In this document: one piece after another, positions 15,889-24,644 of the stretch
How the letters are laid out: each line of letters begins with the position of its first letter
Position numbering within the stretch: position 1 is the first letter of the stretch
NCBI GenBank assembly: GCA_900314745.1
Contig: OMWK01000009.1
Coordinates: forward strand, 1 to 64,000
Reading direction: 5' to 3'
Source: an uncultured Eubacteriales bacterium
GTDB taxonomy: Bacteria > Bacillota > Clostridia > Saccharofermentanales > Saccharofermentanaceae
Length of the DNA stretch: 64,000 bases
Program-made: the position numbers and the translations under genes
The notes under the pieces: model-generated
Databases searched by the model: none
Seen by the model: only the letters and a program-made list of their open reading frames with translations
What the model was told of the DNA's origin: nothing

Positions 15889-17238
15889 ATGAGAAGACAT
15901 GAAGGTTCACATAAGAAGGTTACGCCTGAGAGGATAAGGCGTGCGAGAAGCAGAAGGGCGATTCAGACGGTCATCGTTCTGGTGCTCATCGCAGGCTGCG
16001 CATATATGGGCTTCAGGCTCTATAGGCGCCACCTCTTATCGAAGATCCTCCCGGAGGTAACCATCGAGACGGGAACGCCGCTCGACGTCACTCTTTTTAC
16101 GCAGAATAATATTCCGAACGGCTCGTTTGTAACCGATGTAACGAGCATCAATACCACGGTTCCCGGATGCTACGGACTTAAGGTCATGGCAGGAGACAGA
16201 GTTGTGGTCACAAGGGATGTTGTCCTTAATGTCGTCGATACCACGGCTCCGGTTGCCCAGGCTGTTCCGCAGACCGTCTATACGGATGGACTGCCCGCTC
16301 CTGAAGAATGCGTAACGGGCATCAGCGATTTGTCGCAGGTTACCGTTACATATGCCGATGCTATGCCCGATATCCTCGAGAGCGGTTCATATAATGTTCC
16401 GGTCAAGCTTACGGATCTAAGCGGCAACGAGACCGTGATCGATGTTCCTTTCACGGTTATCGACGATCACACGGCGCCCCTTATTTACGGACCTCACGAC
16501 TTCGAGGCATTCATCGGGGATTCGATCGTCTATATGGACGGCATAACAGTTACCGATGATTATGATCAGGATCCCGTCGTCGAGGTCGACACATCAGCCG
16601 TCAATGTAAGTGAGGAGGGATATTATCCCGTTACTTACACGGCTTATGATGAGCAGGGCAACACGTCTTCGACCACGGTCACGCTTCACCTGAGGATCAA
16701 GCCCGAGCGCTACTATGAGCCCGAGGAGATCTATGAACTCGCGCGTCAGGTCATAGAGGACAACGATATCTGCGACGATTCGATGTCCGATATGGAGAAG
16801 GCTTTCCACATTGTACAGTGGGTCAGCACGCATCTTCACTACATGATGGATTCAGATAAGTGCGACTGGACTGCAGGTGCTTATGATGCCCTGACAACGA
16901 TGTACGGAGACTGCTACAACTACATGGCGATGTGCCGTGCGATGTTCGGAGCGGTAGGCATCGAGAGCATTACGGTCGAGAGATATCCGATCAACGTATC
17001 GAGCCATTACTGGAATCTTATCAATATTGACGGACTTTGGTATCATTGTGACGCCTGCGTGTTCTTAAGCATGACGGACATCTCGTATATCTTCATGTAC
17101 ACGGATGCAGAGCTCGACCCGTATAATAACAGCTACGATCCCGAGACACTTCCCGAAGGAGTCGTCGTCGCGACGGAGTCGGTACAGCCGATGCTCGATT
17201 ATTCGACGCTGTCGGTAACAGGAGAGGTAAATGAGTAA
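15889..17238 (+). CDS. Exported transglutaminase-like protein with Ig-like domains (copy 2)
   Basis: The paralogue has the same plan as copy 1: a basic N-terminus with an anchor at about residues 27-45, two Ig/DUF5011-like beta domains with DTTAP and VTDDYDQDPVVEVD signatures, and a C-terminal transglutaminase core with GDCYNY, SSHYWNLI and WYHCDAC. The catalytic Cys, His and Asp are all kept. It starts eight bases after copy 1, and its end overlaps copy 3 by eight bases. The long, strongly basic N-terminus (about 13 Arg/Lys in the first 26 residues) differs from the other two copies. Confidence 0.82.
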   Translation: MRRHEGSHKKVTPERIRRARSRRAIQTVIVLVLIAGCAYMGFRLYRRHLLSKILPEVTIETGTPLDVTLFTQNNIPNGSFVTDVTSINTTVPGCYGLKVMAGDRVVVTRDVVLNVVDTTAPVAQAVPQTVYTDGLPAPEECVTGISDLSQVTVTYADAMPDILESGSYNVPVKLTDLSGNETVIDVPFTVIDDHTAPLIYGPHDFEAFIGDSIVYMDGITVTDDYDQDPVVEVDTSAVNVSEEGYYPVTYTAYDEQGNTSSTTVTLHLRIKPERYYEPEEIYELARQVIEDNDICDDSMSDMEKAFHIVQWVSTHLHYMMDSDKCDWTAGAYDALTTMYGDCYNYMAMCRAMFGAVGIESITVERYPINVSSHYWNLINIDGLWYHCDACVFLSMTDISYIFMYTDAELDPYNNSYDPETLPEGVVVATESVQPMLDYSTLSVTGEVNE

Positions 17239-18514
17239 GAAGTCGAAGATCATTAATATCGTGATTATTGCAGCCGCAGGTCTTCTGGGACTTGCGCTCG
17301 GTGTATTCCTTTTTATCATCGGCTATATGAATATGGAGAGGGGAAGGATAATCCGTCACCTTACCATCGAGACGGGATCCCCGATCATCTTCGAGGATTT
17401 CTTCGCAGAACCCGTTCCGCACTCATCGATGGTAACCGATGTCTCATCAATAGATACAACAGTTCCGGGAACATATCAGCTTCGAATCAAGTTCTGGAGA
17501 TTCCGTCAGGATGTCATCCTCGATATCGTTGATACAACGGCTCCTACGGCCGAGGCCGTTCCGCAGACTATCTACTGCAATAAGCTTCCTTCGGCATCCG
17601 AAGTCGTTACCAACGTACAGGACCTGTCGGATGTCACGATCGCATATAAGACCGAGCCCGATGTCTCAGTTGGCGGCGAGTATGTTTTCCAGGTATCTCT
17701 TACGGATGCTTCGGGAAATGAGACGATAGTTGATGTTCCTTTCACTGTAGTCGATGACCACACGGCTCCACTTATATACGGCGCACATGATCTCGAAGGA
17801 TTCGTCGGCGAGAACATCTCATATCTCGACGGGATCACAGTCTCCGACAACTACGATGAGAACCCCGTTCTGACTGTAGATAATTCACAGGTAAACAACC
17901 GCATATCATCGACATTTCCCGTAACTTACACAGCGACGGATGCGAACGGAAATACCTCTTCCGTTACTGTCAATATCACACTCCGCGTCAAGCCTGACAG
18001 ATACTACGATCCCGAGATCGTCTACGATATGGCAAGACACGCGATCGAGACCTATGACATCTATGAGGATGACATGACCGATGTCGAGAAGGCATTCAGG
18101 ATCTTCAACTGGTGCCATACATATATCCACTATATCGGAACGTCGGATAAGTCTGACTGGACGGTCGGTGCATTCGACGGATTCTCCACGATGCAGGGTG
18201 ACTGCTTCACGTATTATGCGGTCTGCAGGGCTCTTCTCGATGTAACCGGCATCAACAATATGCTGGTCGAGAGATACCCGATAACATGGTCTCCGCACTA
18301 CTGGAATCTCGTGGAACTCGACGGCGTATGGTATCACTGCGATGCCTGCTACGCCTACTATCATGAAGGCTATTACTTCATGTATGCCTATAACGATCTT
18401 AACCACAGCGATCACGGCTATGATGTAAACGCATACGGTCCCGAGATCAACATCGCTCAGGAATCGATGCAGAGCCGTGTCAACTACAACACACTTGAAG
18501 TGGAGGGCTTCTGA
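17231..18514 (+). CDS. Exported transglutaminase-like protein with Ig-like domains (copy 3)
   Basis: Third paralogue of 427 residues: anchor at about residues 9-32, Ig-like domain with DIVDTTAPTAEAVPQ, DUF5011-type domain with VSDNYDENPVLTVDN, and a transglutaminase core with GDCFTY, SPHYWNLV and WYHCDAC. All three triad residues are present, so no copy is an obvious dead homologue. GGAGAGG precedes the ATG. The stop is one base before the ATG of the adenylation enzyme, which points to a joint operon. The differences between copies in the loops after the catalytic Asp could set substrate choice. Confidence 0.82.
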   Translation: MSKKSKIINIVIIAAAGLLGLALGVFLFIIGYMNMERGRIIRHLTIETGSPIIFEDFFAEPVPHSSMVTDVSSIDTTVPGTYQLRIKFWRFRQDVILDIVDTTAPTAEAVPQTIYCNKLPSASEVVTNVQDLSDVTIAYKTEPDVSVGGEYVFQVSLTDASGNETIVDVPFTVVDDHTAPLIYGAHDLEGFVGENISYLDGITVSDNYDENPVLTVDNSQVNNRISSTFPVTYTATDANGNTSSVTVNITLRVKPDRYYDPEIVYDMARHAIETYDIYEDDMTDVEKAFRIFNWCHTYIHYIGTSDKSDWTVGAFDGFSTMQGDCFTYYAVCRALLDVTGINNMLVERYPITWSPHYWNLVELDGVWYHCDACYAYYHEGYYFMYAYNDLNHSDHGYDVNAYGPEINIAQESMQSRVNYNTLEVEGF

Positions 18515-18515
18515 C

Positions 18516-20018
18516 ATGATGAGAACCGTTCTCGATTATCTCGATAGTACGGCACTTAGACTTCCGGATAAGGTGAGCTTCCGTGACGAGAATACTTCAC
18601 TGACATTTAAGCAGCTCAGGGAACAGGCCTTAAGCGGCGGAAGCGCTCTTACAGATGCGGGAATCACGAGAGAGCCCGTTGCCGTTTACATGAGTAAGAC
18701 TCCTTCTGAGATCGCCGCATTCATGGCGGTTCTCGAAGCAGGCTGCTTCTATGTTCCGATAGACGATGAGATGCCGAAGATGCGTATAAGACTTATCTTC
18801 GAGAACCTCGAGCCCCGCGCGGTAATCTGCGACGAATCGACGAGGGAGAGCGTTAAGGAACTTGCCGGTGATGCGAAGGTGTTCATCTGGGATGAGATCT
18901 CGGATTCTTCGGTTAACGAGGAGAAACTCGCTTCAATAAGGGCTTTGATGATCGATACCGATCCCGCGTATATCATGTACACTTCAGGCTCGACAGGCAT
19001 CCCGAAGGGCGTTGCCGTCTGCCACAGAAGCCTTATCGACTACATCGAGTCCTTCTGCGGTGTCATGAAGTTTGATGAGGATACAGTGTTCGGTTCGCAG
19101 ACACCGTTCTACTTCGACGCTTCTCTGAAGGATATCTATCCGACCATTAAGCTTGGCTGCGAGACGGTCATCGTACCTCATACGCTTTTTATGTTCCCGA
19201 TTAAGCTCGTGGAATTTCTCAATAACTACAAGATCAACACTCTGTGCTGGGTAGTCTCGGCACTTACGATGATATCCGCTTTCGGCGCGCTCGACGAGAA
19301 CCCTCCGAAGTACCTTAAGATCGTGGGCTTCGGCGGCGAGGTGTTCCCCATAAAGCAGTATCGAAAGTGGAAGAAGGCTCTGCCTGACGTAAGGTACATC
19401 AACCTCTACGGTCCCACGGAGACCACGGGCGTGTCGATGTACTACGAGGTTGACAGGGACTTCGAAGACGATGAGGCGATCCCTCTCGGAAAGCCCTTCG
19501 AGAACGTCGACATCTTCCTTCTCGACGAGAACGATAAGGAGGCGGACGAGGGCGAGATATGCATGCGCGGCACATGCGTGACGCTCGGTTACTATCAGGA
19601 CCCCGAGAGAACTTCCGCAGCCTTCGTTCAGAACCCGCTTAACAGCAGATACCCCGAACTCATCTACAGGACGGGCGACCTTGCAAGGCGCAATGAGAGG
19701 GGAGAACTCGTGTTCATCTCGCGTAAGGACTTCCAGATCAAGCACATGGGACACAGGGTCGAGCTCGGCGAGATCGAGGCTGATGTCAACTCGGTAAAGG
19801 GCGTCGTCGCCTCCTGCGCGGTCTACTTAAAGAAAAAGGACCGTATTGAGTTATACTATGAAGGTAAGCCCGAGGAGAAGGAGCTTCTTACATACATGAA
19901 GGAGAAGCTGCCGCGCTACATGGTGCCCACCAAGGTGCATAAGCTCGACAGGCTCCCGCTCACACCCAACGGCAAGACAGACCGCAAGGGCTTAACGGCC
20001 TTATCCGAAGGATATTAA
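18516..20018 (+). CDS. Amino-acid adenylation enzyme, DltA-like
   Basis: The 500-residue ANL-superfamily protein activates an amino acid as an adenylate and loads it on a carrier protein. Core motifs are YTSGSTGIPKGV (A3), NLYGPTETT (A5), YRTGDLARR (A7) and LTPNGKTDRKGL (A10, catalytic Lys). Size and neighbours (carrier, MBOAT, SGNH protein) match DltA, which charges D-alanine for teichoic acid. A longer frame from 18477 lies inside the previous gene; GGAGGG correctly precedes the ATG at 18516. D-Ala specificity is inferred from context; another amino acid is possible. Confidence 0.85.
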   Translation: MMRTVLDYLDSTALRLPDKVSFRDENTSLTFKQLREQALSGGSALTDAGITREPVAVYMSKTPSEIAAFMAVLEAGCFYVPIDDEMPKMRIRLIFENLEPRAVICDESTRESVKELAGDAKVFIWDEISDSSVNEEKLASIRALMIDTDPAYIMYTSGSTGIPKGVAVCHRSLIDYIESFCGVMKFDEDTVFGSQTPFYFDASLKDIYPTIKLGCETVIVPHTLFMFPIKLVEFLNNYKINTLCWVVSALTMISAFGALDENPPKYLKIVGFGGEVFPIKQYRKWKKALPDVRYINLYGPTETTGVSMYYEVDRDFEDDEAIPLGKPFENVDIFLLDENDKEADEGEICMRGTCVTLGYYQDPERTSAAFVQNPLNSRYPELIYRTGDLARRNERGELVFISRKDFQIKHMGHRVELGEIEADVNSVKGVVASCAVYLKKKDRIELYYEGKPEEKELLTYMKEKLPRYMVPTKVHKLDRLPLTPNGKTDRKGLTALSEGY

Positions 20019-20032
20019 AGGAGATACACACA

Positions 20033-20260
20033 ATGGATGAACTCATCGAGATCTTAAAGGACCTGCACTCTGACGTGGATTTTGAGACCTGTACGACTCT
20101 TATCGACGATAAGATCCTGGACTCATTTGATATCGTATCTATCGTATCTGAAGTAAACGACAGATTTGACGTTACGATCCCTGCGAAGGAGCTCGTTCCC
20201 GAGAACTTCAATTCAGCAAAGGCTCTCTGGGACCTCATCTCGAGACTTGAGGAAGACTGA
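20033..20260 (+). CDS. Acyl carrier protein, DltC-like
   Basis: The 75-residue four-helix carrier has the phosphopantetheine site Ser31 in KILDSFDIVSIVSE. It would take the aminoacyl group from the adenylation enzyme and pass it to the membrane O-acyltransferase. AAAGGAG lies ten bases before the ATG. Its final bases overlap the MBOAT start (TGATG). The gene order A-C-B-D differs from the classical dltABCD order. Confidence 0.85.
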   Translation: MDELIEILKDLHSDVDFETCTTLIDDKILDSFDIVSIVSEVNDRFDVTIPAKELVPENFNSAKALWDLISRLEED

Positions 20261-21843
20261 TGCTCTTTACATCGCTTCCCTTTGTAATCTTTACAGCTGT
20301 ACTGATAGCAGTCTACTATCTTCTCGTTCCCCGTAATGAGAGATGGGGACTGCTTCTTATCGCATCACTCGCTTTCTATTTCTTCGCTGATCCGAGATAT
20401 CTTCTCTTCATCGGCGTTACAGCCCTGACTGCATATGTGCTCGCGATAATCACCGAAGATTACAACGCCAAGCGCAAGGCCTACCTTAAGGCAAACAAAG
20501 AGAATTTTGATTCTGATTCGAAGAAGAAGTACAAGGCGGTTACGGCGCGTGTCAGCAGACTCATGCTGGTTCTGGCCCTTCTTATCAATCTCGGAATTCT
20601 CGCTGCAACCAAATATACAAACTTCGTAATCGAGACGATAGGCGCCATCAGGAATCAGGAGGTAAACTTCGTGAATGTCATCATTCCGATGGGTATCTCC
20701 TTCTATACATTCCAGACGGTGTCCTATTCGATAGACATATCGAGAGGAACGATAAAGGCACAGAGGAGTTTCTGGAAGTTCCTTCTGTTCGTATCATTCT
20801 TCCCGCAGCTCGTACAGGGCCCGATTAGCCGCTACGGCGACCTGTCCCAGACTTTGTACGAACCCAAGAGATTTGAATTAAGAAACGTAAGCTACGGCTT
20901 CATAAGAATCCTCTGGGGATACTTCAAGAAGCTCGTTATCGCAGACAGGCTGGTTATCGGTCTTAAGACGCTGACCGAGACTCCGGATGAATACAGGGGG
21001 GCATATGTATTCGTTGTAATGATGCTCTATGCGGCTCAGCTTTACTGCGACTTTACCGGCGGCATCGACATCACGATCGGTATCGCCCAGATGCTCGGCA
21101 TCACGGTCAAGGAGAACTTCGACCTGCCGTACTTCTCTAAGAATATCAAGGAATACTGGAACCGCTGGCACATTACGATGGGCACGTGGTTCACGGATTA
21201 CATATTCTATCCTCTGTCCGTATCTCCGACGATGCTTAAGCTCTCCAAGTGGTCGAGACAGCATCTCGGAAATGCGATAGGCAAGAGGGTAACGGTCTAC
21301 ATCTCATGCTTCTGCGTGTGGCTCGCGACAGGTATCTGGCACGGTGCCGCATGGCACTTCGTGGTATGGGGTCTCATGAACTTTGTTGTCATAATGGCAT
21401 CCCAGGAACTCGAGCCTCTGTATGCGAAGTTCCACAATAAGTTCGGCTTCAAGGGAAGAAAGTGGTACAGCGCATTCGAGATCCTAAGGACATTCCTTCT
21501 CATGAGTTCACTCAAGCTTTTTGACTGCTATAGGGATGTCGGAATGACATTCAGGATGTTCGGATCGATGTTTACTACATTTAATATAGGAAAGCTCTTC
21601 AACGGATCACTTCTTGAGATAGGACTTACAAGAGGAGATTACACTGTGGCTGTTATCGCGGTAGTAATCGTATTCCTCGTAAGCCTTTATAAGAAGCTTC
21701 GTGGGCGCGATGTGAGGGAGATGCTTTTCGAGAGGTATCATTTGTTTGTGTTGTGCTGCGTAGTGCTCTTCCTCGCGACGATGGTGTTCGGCGCTTACGG
21801 TATGGGTTACGACGCATCGCAGTTCATATATAACCAATTCTGA
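20260..21843 (+). CDS. MBOAT family O-acyltransferase, DltB/AlgI-like
   Basis: This 527-residue protein has ten or more membrane segments. MBOAT hallmarks are SKNIKEYWNRWHITMGTWF (His304) and LATGIWHGAAWHFVVWG with the catalytic His361. The N-terminal ERWGLLLIASLAFYFFADPR is typical of AlgI/DltB relatives. It would move the acyl or aminoacyl group from the carrier protein across the membrane to an extracellular acceptor. With 527 residues it is longer than usual DltB (about 400) and closer to the AlgI/PatA size class, so the acceptor could be a polysaccharide rather than teichoic acid. Confidence 0.88.
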   Translation: MLFTSLPFVIFTAVLIAVYYLLVPRNERWGLLLIASLAFYFFADPRYLLFIGVTALTAYVLAIITEDYNAKRKAYLKANKENFDSDSKKKYKAVTARVSRLMLVLALLINLGILAATKYTNFVIETIGAIRNQEVNFVNVIIPMGISFYTFQTVSYSIDISRGTIKAQRSFWKFLLFVSFFPQLVQGPISRYGDLSQTLYEPKRFELRNVSYGFIRILWGYFKKLVIADRLVIGLKTLTETPDEYRGAYVFVVMMLYAAQLYCDFTGGIDITIGIAQMLGITVKENFDLPYFSKNIKEYWNRWHITMGTWFTDYIFYPLSVSPTMLKLSKWSRQHLGNAIGKRVTVYISCFCVWLATGIWHGAAWHFVVWGLMNFVVIMASQELEPLYAKFHNKFGFKGRKWYSAFEILRTFLLMSSLKLFDCYRDVGMTFRMFGSMFTTFNIGKLFNGSLLEIGLTRGDYTVAVIAVVIVFLVSLYKKLRGRDVREMLFERYHLFVLCCVVLFLATMVFGAYGMGYDASQFIYNQF

Positions 21844-21853
21844 TGAGGATAAC

Positions 21854-22963
21854 ATGAAGAAGAGCTGGAGCCACGAGAGTAAAGAATACAAGATCTATGT
21901 CGTACTGTGTCTCATACTGGGACTCGCGATCGCGGCAGCAGGTCTTTATGCGCTTCAGAAGCTTCTCGTGCCTAAGTACATGAGGGGCGTCGTCGAGGGC
22001 TCGATGATAGCCGAGTACTACGAGAGCGAAGTGCCGCACGAGGTTCTGTTCCTCGGCGACTGCGAAGTGTACGAGAACATCTCCACGGTGGCGCTTTACA
22101 GGGACTACGGCATCTCATCCTACATAAGGGGAAGTGCGCAGCAGCTGACATGGCAGTCCTACTATCTTCTCGAGGACACACTGCGCTACGAGACGCCCGA
22201 GGTCGTTGTCTTCAATGTTCTCGCACTTAAGTACGGCGAGCCTCAGAGCGAGTCCTATAACAGAATGACGCTCGACGGAATGAGGTGGTCACGCTCGAAA
22301 TGGGATGCGATCAATGCCTCGATGACTGAGGGCGAGCATATGGCGGATTACCTGTTCCCGCTTCTTAGATACCACTCAAGGTGGGATGAACTTCGAAGCA
22401 CGGACTTCGAGTATGCATTCAGCCGCGACCGCGTTACCGTTAACGGCTACTACATGAGATGCGACATCAGTCCCGAGGGTGAGTTCCCCGCGCCGATGCC
22501 TCTTGCAGATTACACTTTGCCCGAGACGTCCATGGATTACCTTACAAGGATGGTGGAGCTTTGCCGTGAGAATGACATCGAGCTCATACTCATAAAGGCG
22601 CCCACGCTCTATCCTTACTGGTATGAGGAGTGGGATGCGCAGGTCAGGGCTTTTGCCCAGGAATATAATGTCCCTTACATTAATTATATTAACCTAAGAG
22701 ATAACATCGGTCTTGATATGTCAGTCGATACGTACGATGCAGGTCTTCACCTTAATCTTACGGGTGCCGAGAAATTCGCGGATTACATAGGACAGTACCT
22801 CGTAAACCACTATGAACTCACGGATTTCAGGGATGTCGCTGATGTTGCAAGAGCATGGGAAGATGATATATTATTCTACGACGAATTACGCGACGCCCAG
22901 AACGCGGAGCTTGCCGAGTATGGAGAACTTCGAAGCTGGGGCGCGAATGCCATAGAGAATTAA
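21854..22963 (+). CDS. SGNH-like membrane-anchored protein (DltD position) with GDC motif
   Basis: A single N-terminal anchor (about residues 14-35) is followed by an extracellular SGNH-type domain. Where GDS is expected it reads FLGDCEVYEN, so Cys70 stands in place of the nucleophilic Ser. The C-terminal Asp-His pair is present in YDAGLHLNLTGAEKF. It occupies the DltD position after the MBOAT gene, ten bases away. I infer a role in handing the acyl group to the cell-wall acceptor; Cys could form a thioester intermediate. I have seen similar GDC forms in Clostridia, so it is probably not a sequencing error. Confidence 0.78.
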   Translation: MKKSWSHESKEYKIYVVLCLILGLAIAAAGLYALQKLLVPKYMRGVVEGSMIAEYYESEVPHEVLFLGDCEVYENISTVALYRDYGISSYIRGSAQQLTWQSYYLLEDTLRYETPEVVVFNVLALKYGEPQSESYNRMTLDGMRWSRSKWDAINASMTEGEHMADYLFPLLRYHSRWDELRSTDFEYAFSRDRVTVNGYYMRCDISPEGEFPAPMPLADYTLPETSMDYLTRMVELCRENDIELILIKAPTLYPYWYEEWDAQVRAFAQEYNVPYINYINLRDNIGLDMSVDTYDAGLHLNLTGAEKFADYIGQYLVNHYELTDFRDVADVARAWEDDILFYDELRDAQNAELAEYGELRSWGANAIEN

Positions 22964-22984
22964 TAAAGATACAAGGAGTATTCT

Positions 22985-23557
22985 ATGAACAAGAAGATTT
23001 TGTCAGTAATGATGGCATCTGTCATGGCTTTGTCCATCGCAGCCTGTGCATCCGAAGATGAGGATACCGCACCCGTAGTTCTTTCCGGCGGACAGACAGC
23101 CGAGTCAGCAGAGGGCAGCGGAGCTCAGGAAGCAGGTGAGACGGCAGCGGCATCGGCTGATGCATATGTATTCACATATAACGGCATCGAGATCAGAATG
23201 AATGCTCCCGCGAACGGCATCATTGAAGCACTCGGAGACGGATACACATACTTCGAGGCTCCTTCATGCGCTTATGAGGGAATGGATAAGGTATATACAT
23301 ACAATTCCATCGTAGTACGTTCCTACACAATGGACGGCGAGGATTACATCGCTGCAGTAGAGCTTAAGGACGACACTGTTGCAACAGCTGAAGGCATCCG
23401 CATCGGTTCCACCGAGGATGAGGTCAGAGCAGCTTACGGTGAGGACGGACAGCCCGGAACTGCAGGCATCGAGTACACACTCGGCGACAGCTTCATTTCC
23501 TTCATTTTTGAGAACGGCAAGGTAGTTGCAATTACTTATACTGCCATCGTCGGATAA
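22985..23557 (+). CDS. Lipoprotein of unknown function
   Basis: The lipobox SIAAC gives lipidated Cys21, followed by an Ala/Glu/Gly-rich linker to about residue 58. The domain after that (about 62-190) is a beta-rich module ending GIRIGSTEDEVRAAYGEDGQ and FENGKVVAITYTA, a pattern of SmpA/BamE-like or DUF-type small sensor domains (GxTxxEVxxxYG). AAGGAG is found upstream of the ATG. It is the last gene of the purF-transglutaminase-Dlt-like run, 21 bases after the SGNH gene. Function is unknown. Confidence 0.72.
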   Translation: MNKKILSVMMASVMALSIAACASEDEDTAPVVLSGGQTAESAEGSGAQEAGETAAASADAYVFTYNGIEIRMNAPANGIIEALGDGYTYFEAPSCAYEGMDKVYTYNSIVVRSYTMDGEDYIAAVELKDDTVATAEGIRIGSTEDEVRAAYGEDGQPGTAGIEYTLGDSFISFIFENGKVVAITYTAIVG

Positions 23558-23619
23558 GAGAGGAAAACAGCGAATATCGTCGATTCTCAAAGTATCACGA
23601 ACTTTTTTAAGTTGACGTA

Positions 23620-23648
23620 TTGACTTGGTCAGACTTAGCAAGTAATAT
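23620..23648 (+). promoter_or_regulatory. Promoter of rplM-rpsI
   Basis: TTGACT (23620-23625), a 17-base spacer and TAATAT (23643-23648) stand upstream of the ribosomal protein operon. Confidence 0.8.
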
Positions 23649-23652
23649 ACTT

Positions 23653-23695
23653 GAGCGCTATGAAGCGCTTATAAAGAAATAAAGGAGTTTCAGTC
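23653..23695 (+). promoter_or_regulatory. Leader of rplM with short hairpin
   Basis: The expected 5' leader of about 40 bases contains AGCGCT-ATGA-AGCGCT, a six-pair hairpin, before AAAGGAG. This may be the L13 leader type of autoregulatory element known from Firmicutes, but I cannot match the structure fully. Confidence 0.4.
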
Positions 23696-24130
23696 ATGAA
23701 GACATTTGTTGCTACACCTTCAAATATCGAGAGACAGTGGCTTGTAATCGACGCTTCCGGTAAGACACTCGGACGTCTCGCTACAGAAGTTGCAAGACTT
23801 CTCCGCGGTAAGCATAAGCCCACATATACACCTTTCGCAGATACAGGTGATTATGTAATCGTTGTTAACGCATCCAAGATGGTTCTTACAGGTAAGAAGC
23901 TTGATCAGAAGCTCTACCGTCATCACTCCGGTTTCCCGGGCGGAATGCGTGAGATCGACTACAAGACAATGATGGATAAGAAGCCTGAGAAGGTTCTCGA
24001 GCTCGCAGTTAAGGGAATGCTCCCTAAGAACTCACTCGGTCGCCAGATGTTCAGAAAGCTTCACGTATATGCCGGTGCTGAGCACGAGCAGGCAGCTCAG
24101 AAGCCCGTCGAGTACACATTTGAGCAGTAA
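23696..24130 (+). CDS. rplM: Ribosomal protein L13 (uL13)
   Basis: The 144-residue protein is full length for L13. Typical stretches are [46 protein letters not shown] and [13 protein letters not shown]. It is an early assembly protein of the 50S subunit. AAAGGAG precedes the ATG. It forms the conserved pair with rpsI, 15 bases downstream. Confidence 0.98.
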   Translation: MKTFVATPSNIERQWLVIDASGKTLGRLATEVARLLRGKHKPTYTPFADTGDYVIVVNASKMVLTGKKLDQKLYRHHSGFPGGMREIDYKTMMDKKPEKVLELAVKGMLPKNSLGRQMFRKLHVYAGAEHEQAAQKPVEYTFEQ

Positions 24131-24145
24131 TTCGGAGGATAGAGA

Positions 24146-24556
24146 ATGGCTACTAAGAAATCAAACAAAGTATATTTCTATGGCACAGGTCGTCGTAAGG
24201 ACGCTACAGCTTGTGTACGTCTCGTACCCGGCAACGGCAAGATCACAATCAACGGCAAGGACATCGACGAGTACTTCGGTCTCGATACACTGAAGCTCAT
24301 CGTTCGCCAGCCCCTCGTAGCTACTGATACAGCAGCTAAGTTCGATGTTATCGCCAAGGCAATCGGCGGCGGTATCTCCGGACAGGCAGGCGCTATCCGT
24401 CACGGTATTGCAAAGGCTCTCGTTGAGGCTGATGCTGACGCTTACAAGGCAACACTTAAGTCTTCTGGCTTCCTCACAAGAGATGCACGTATGAAGGAGA
24501 GAAAGAAGTACGGCTTGAAGAAGGCTCGTAAGGCTTCACAGTTCTCAAAGAGATAA
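24146..24556 (+). CDS. rpsI: Ribosomal protein S9 (uS9)
   Basis: The 136-residue product has [20 protein letters not shown] near the N-terminus and the invariant basic tail ending SQFSKR that reaches the ribosomal P site. CGGAGG precedes the ATG. It is the second gene of the rplM-rpsI operon and is closed by a strong terminator. Confidence 0.98.
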   Translation: MATKKSNKVYFYGTGRRKDATACVRLVPGNGKITINGKDIDEYFGLDTLKLIVRQPLVATDTAAKFDVIAKAIGGGISGQAGAIRHGIAKALVEADADAYKATLKSSGFLTRDARMKERKKYGLKKARKASQFSKR

Positions 24557-24577
24557 TCTTACAGATTTGTCTTATTC

Positions 24578-24610
24578 AGGGGCCGGTCATTGGACCGGCT
24601 CCTTTTTTGT
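24578..24610 (+). terminator. Terminator after rpsI
   Basis: AGGGGCCGGTC-ATTG-GACCGGCTCCT forms a long GC-rich stem (one G-T pair) followed by TTTTTT. Confidence 0.92.
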
Positions 24611-24644
24611 TCAAAATTCTTAATAATAAATATATAATAGGCAT

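Noticed and set aside
18984..19754. Minus-strand frame of 256 codons opposite the adenylation gene
   Set aside because: It is the shadow of a well-supported adenylation enzyme; no motif or ribosome site.
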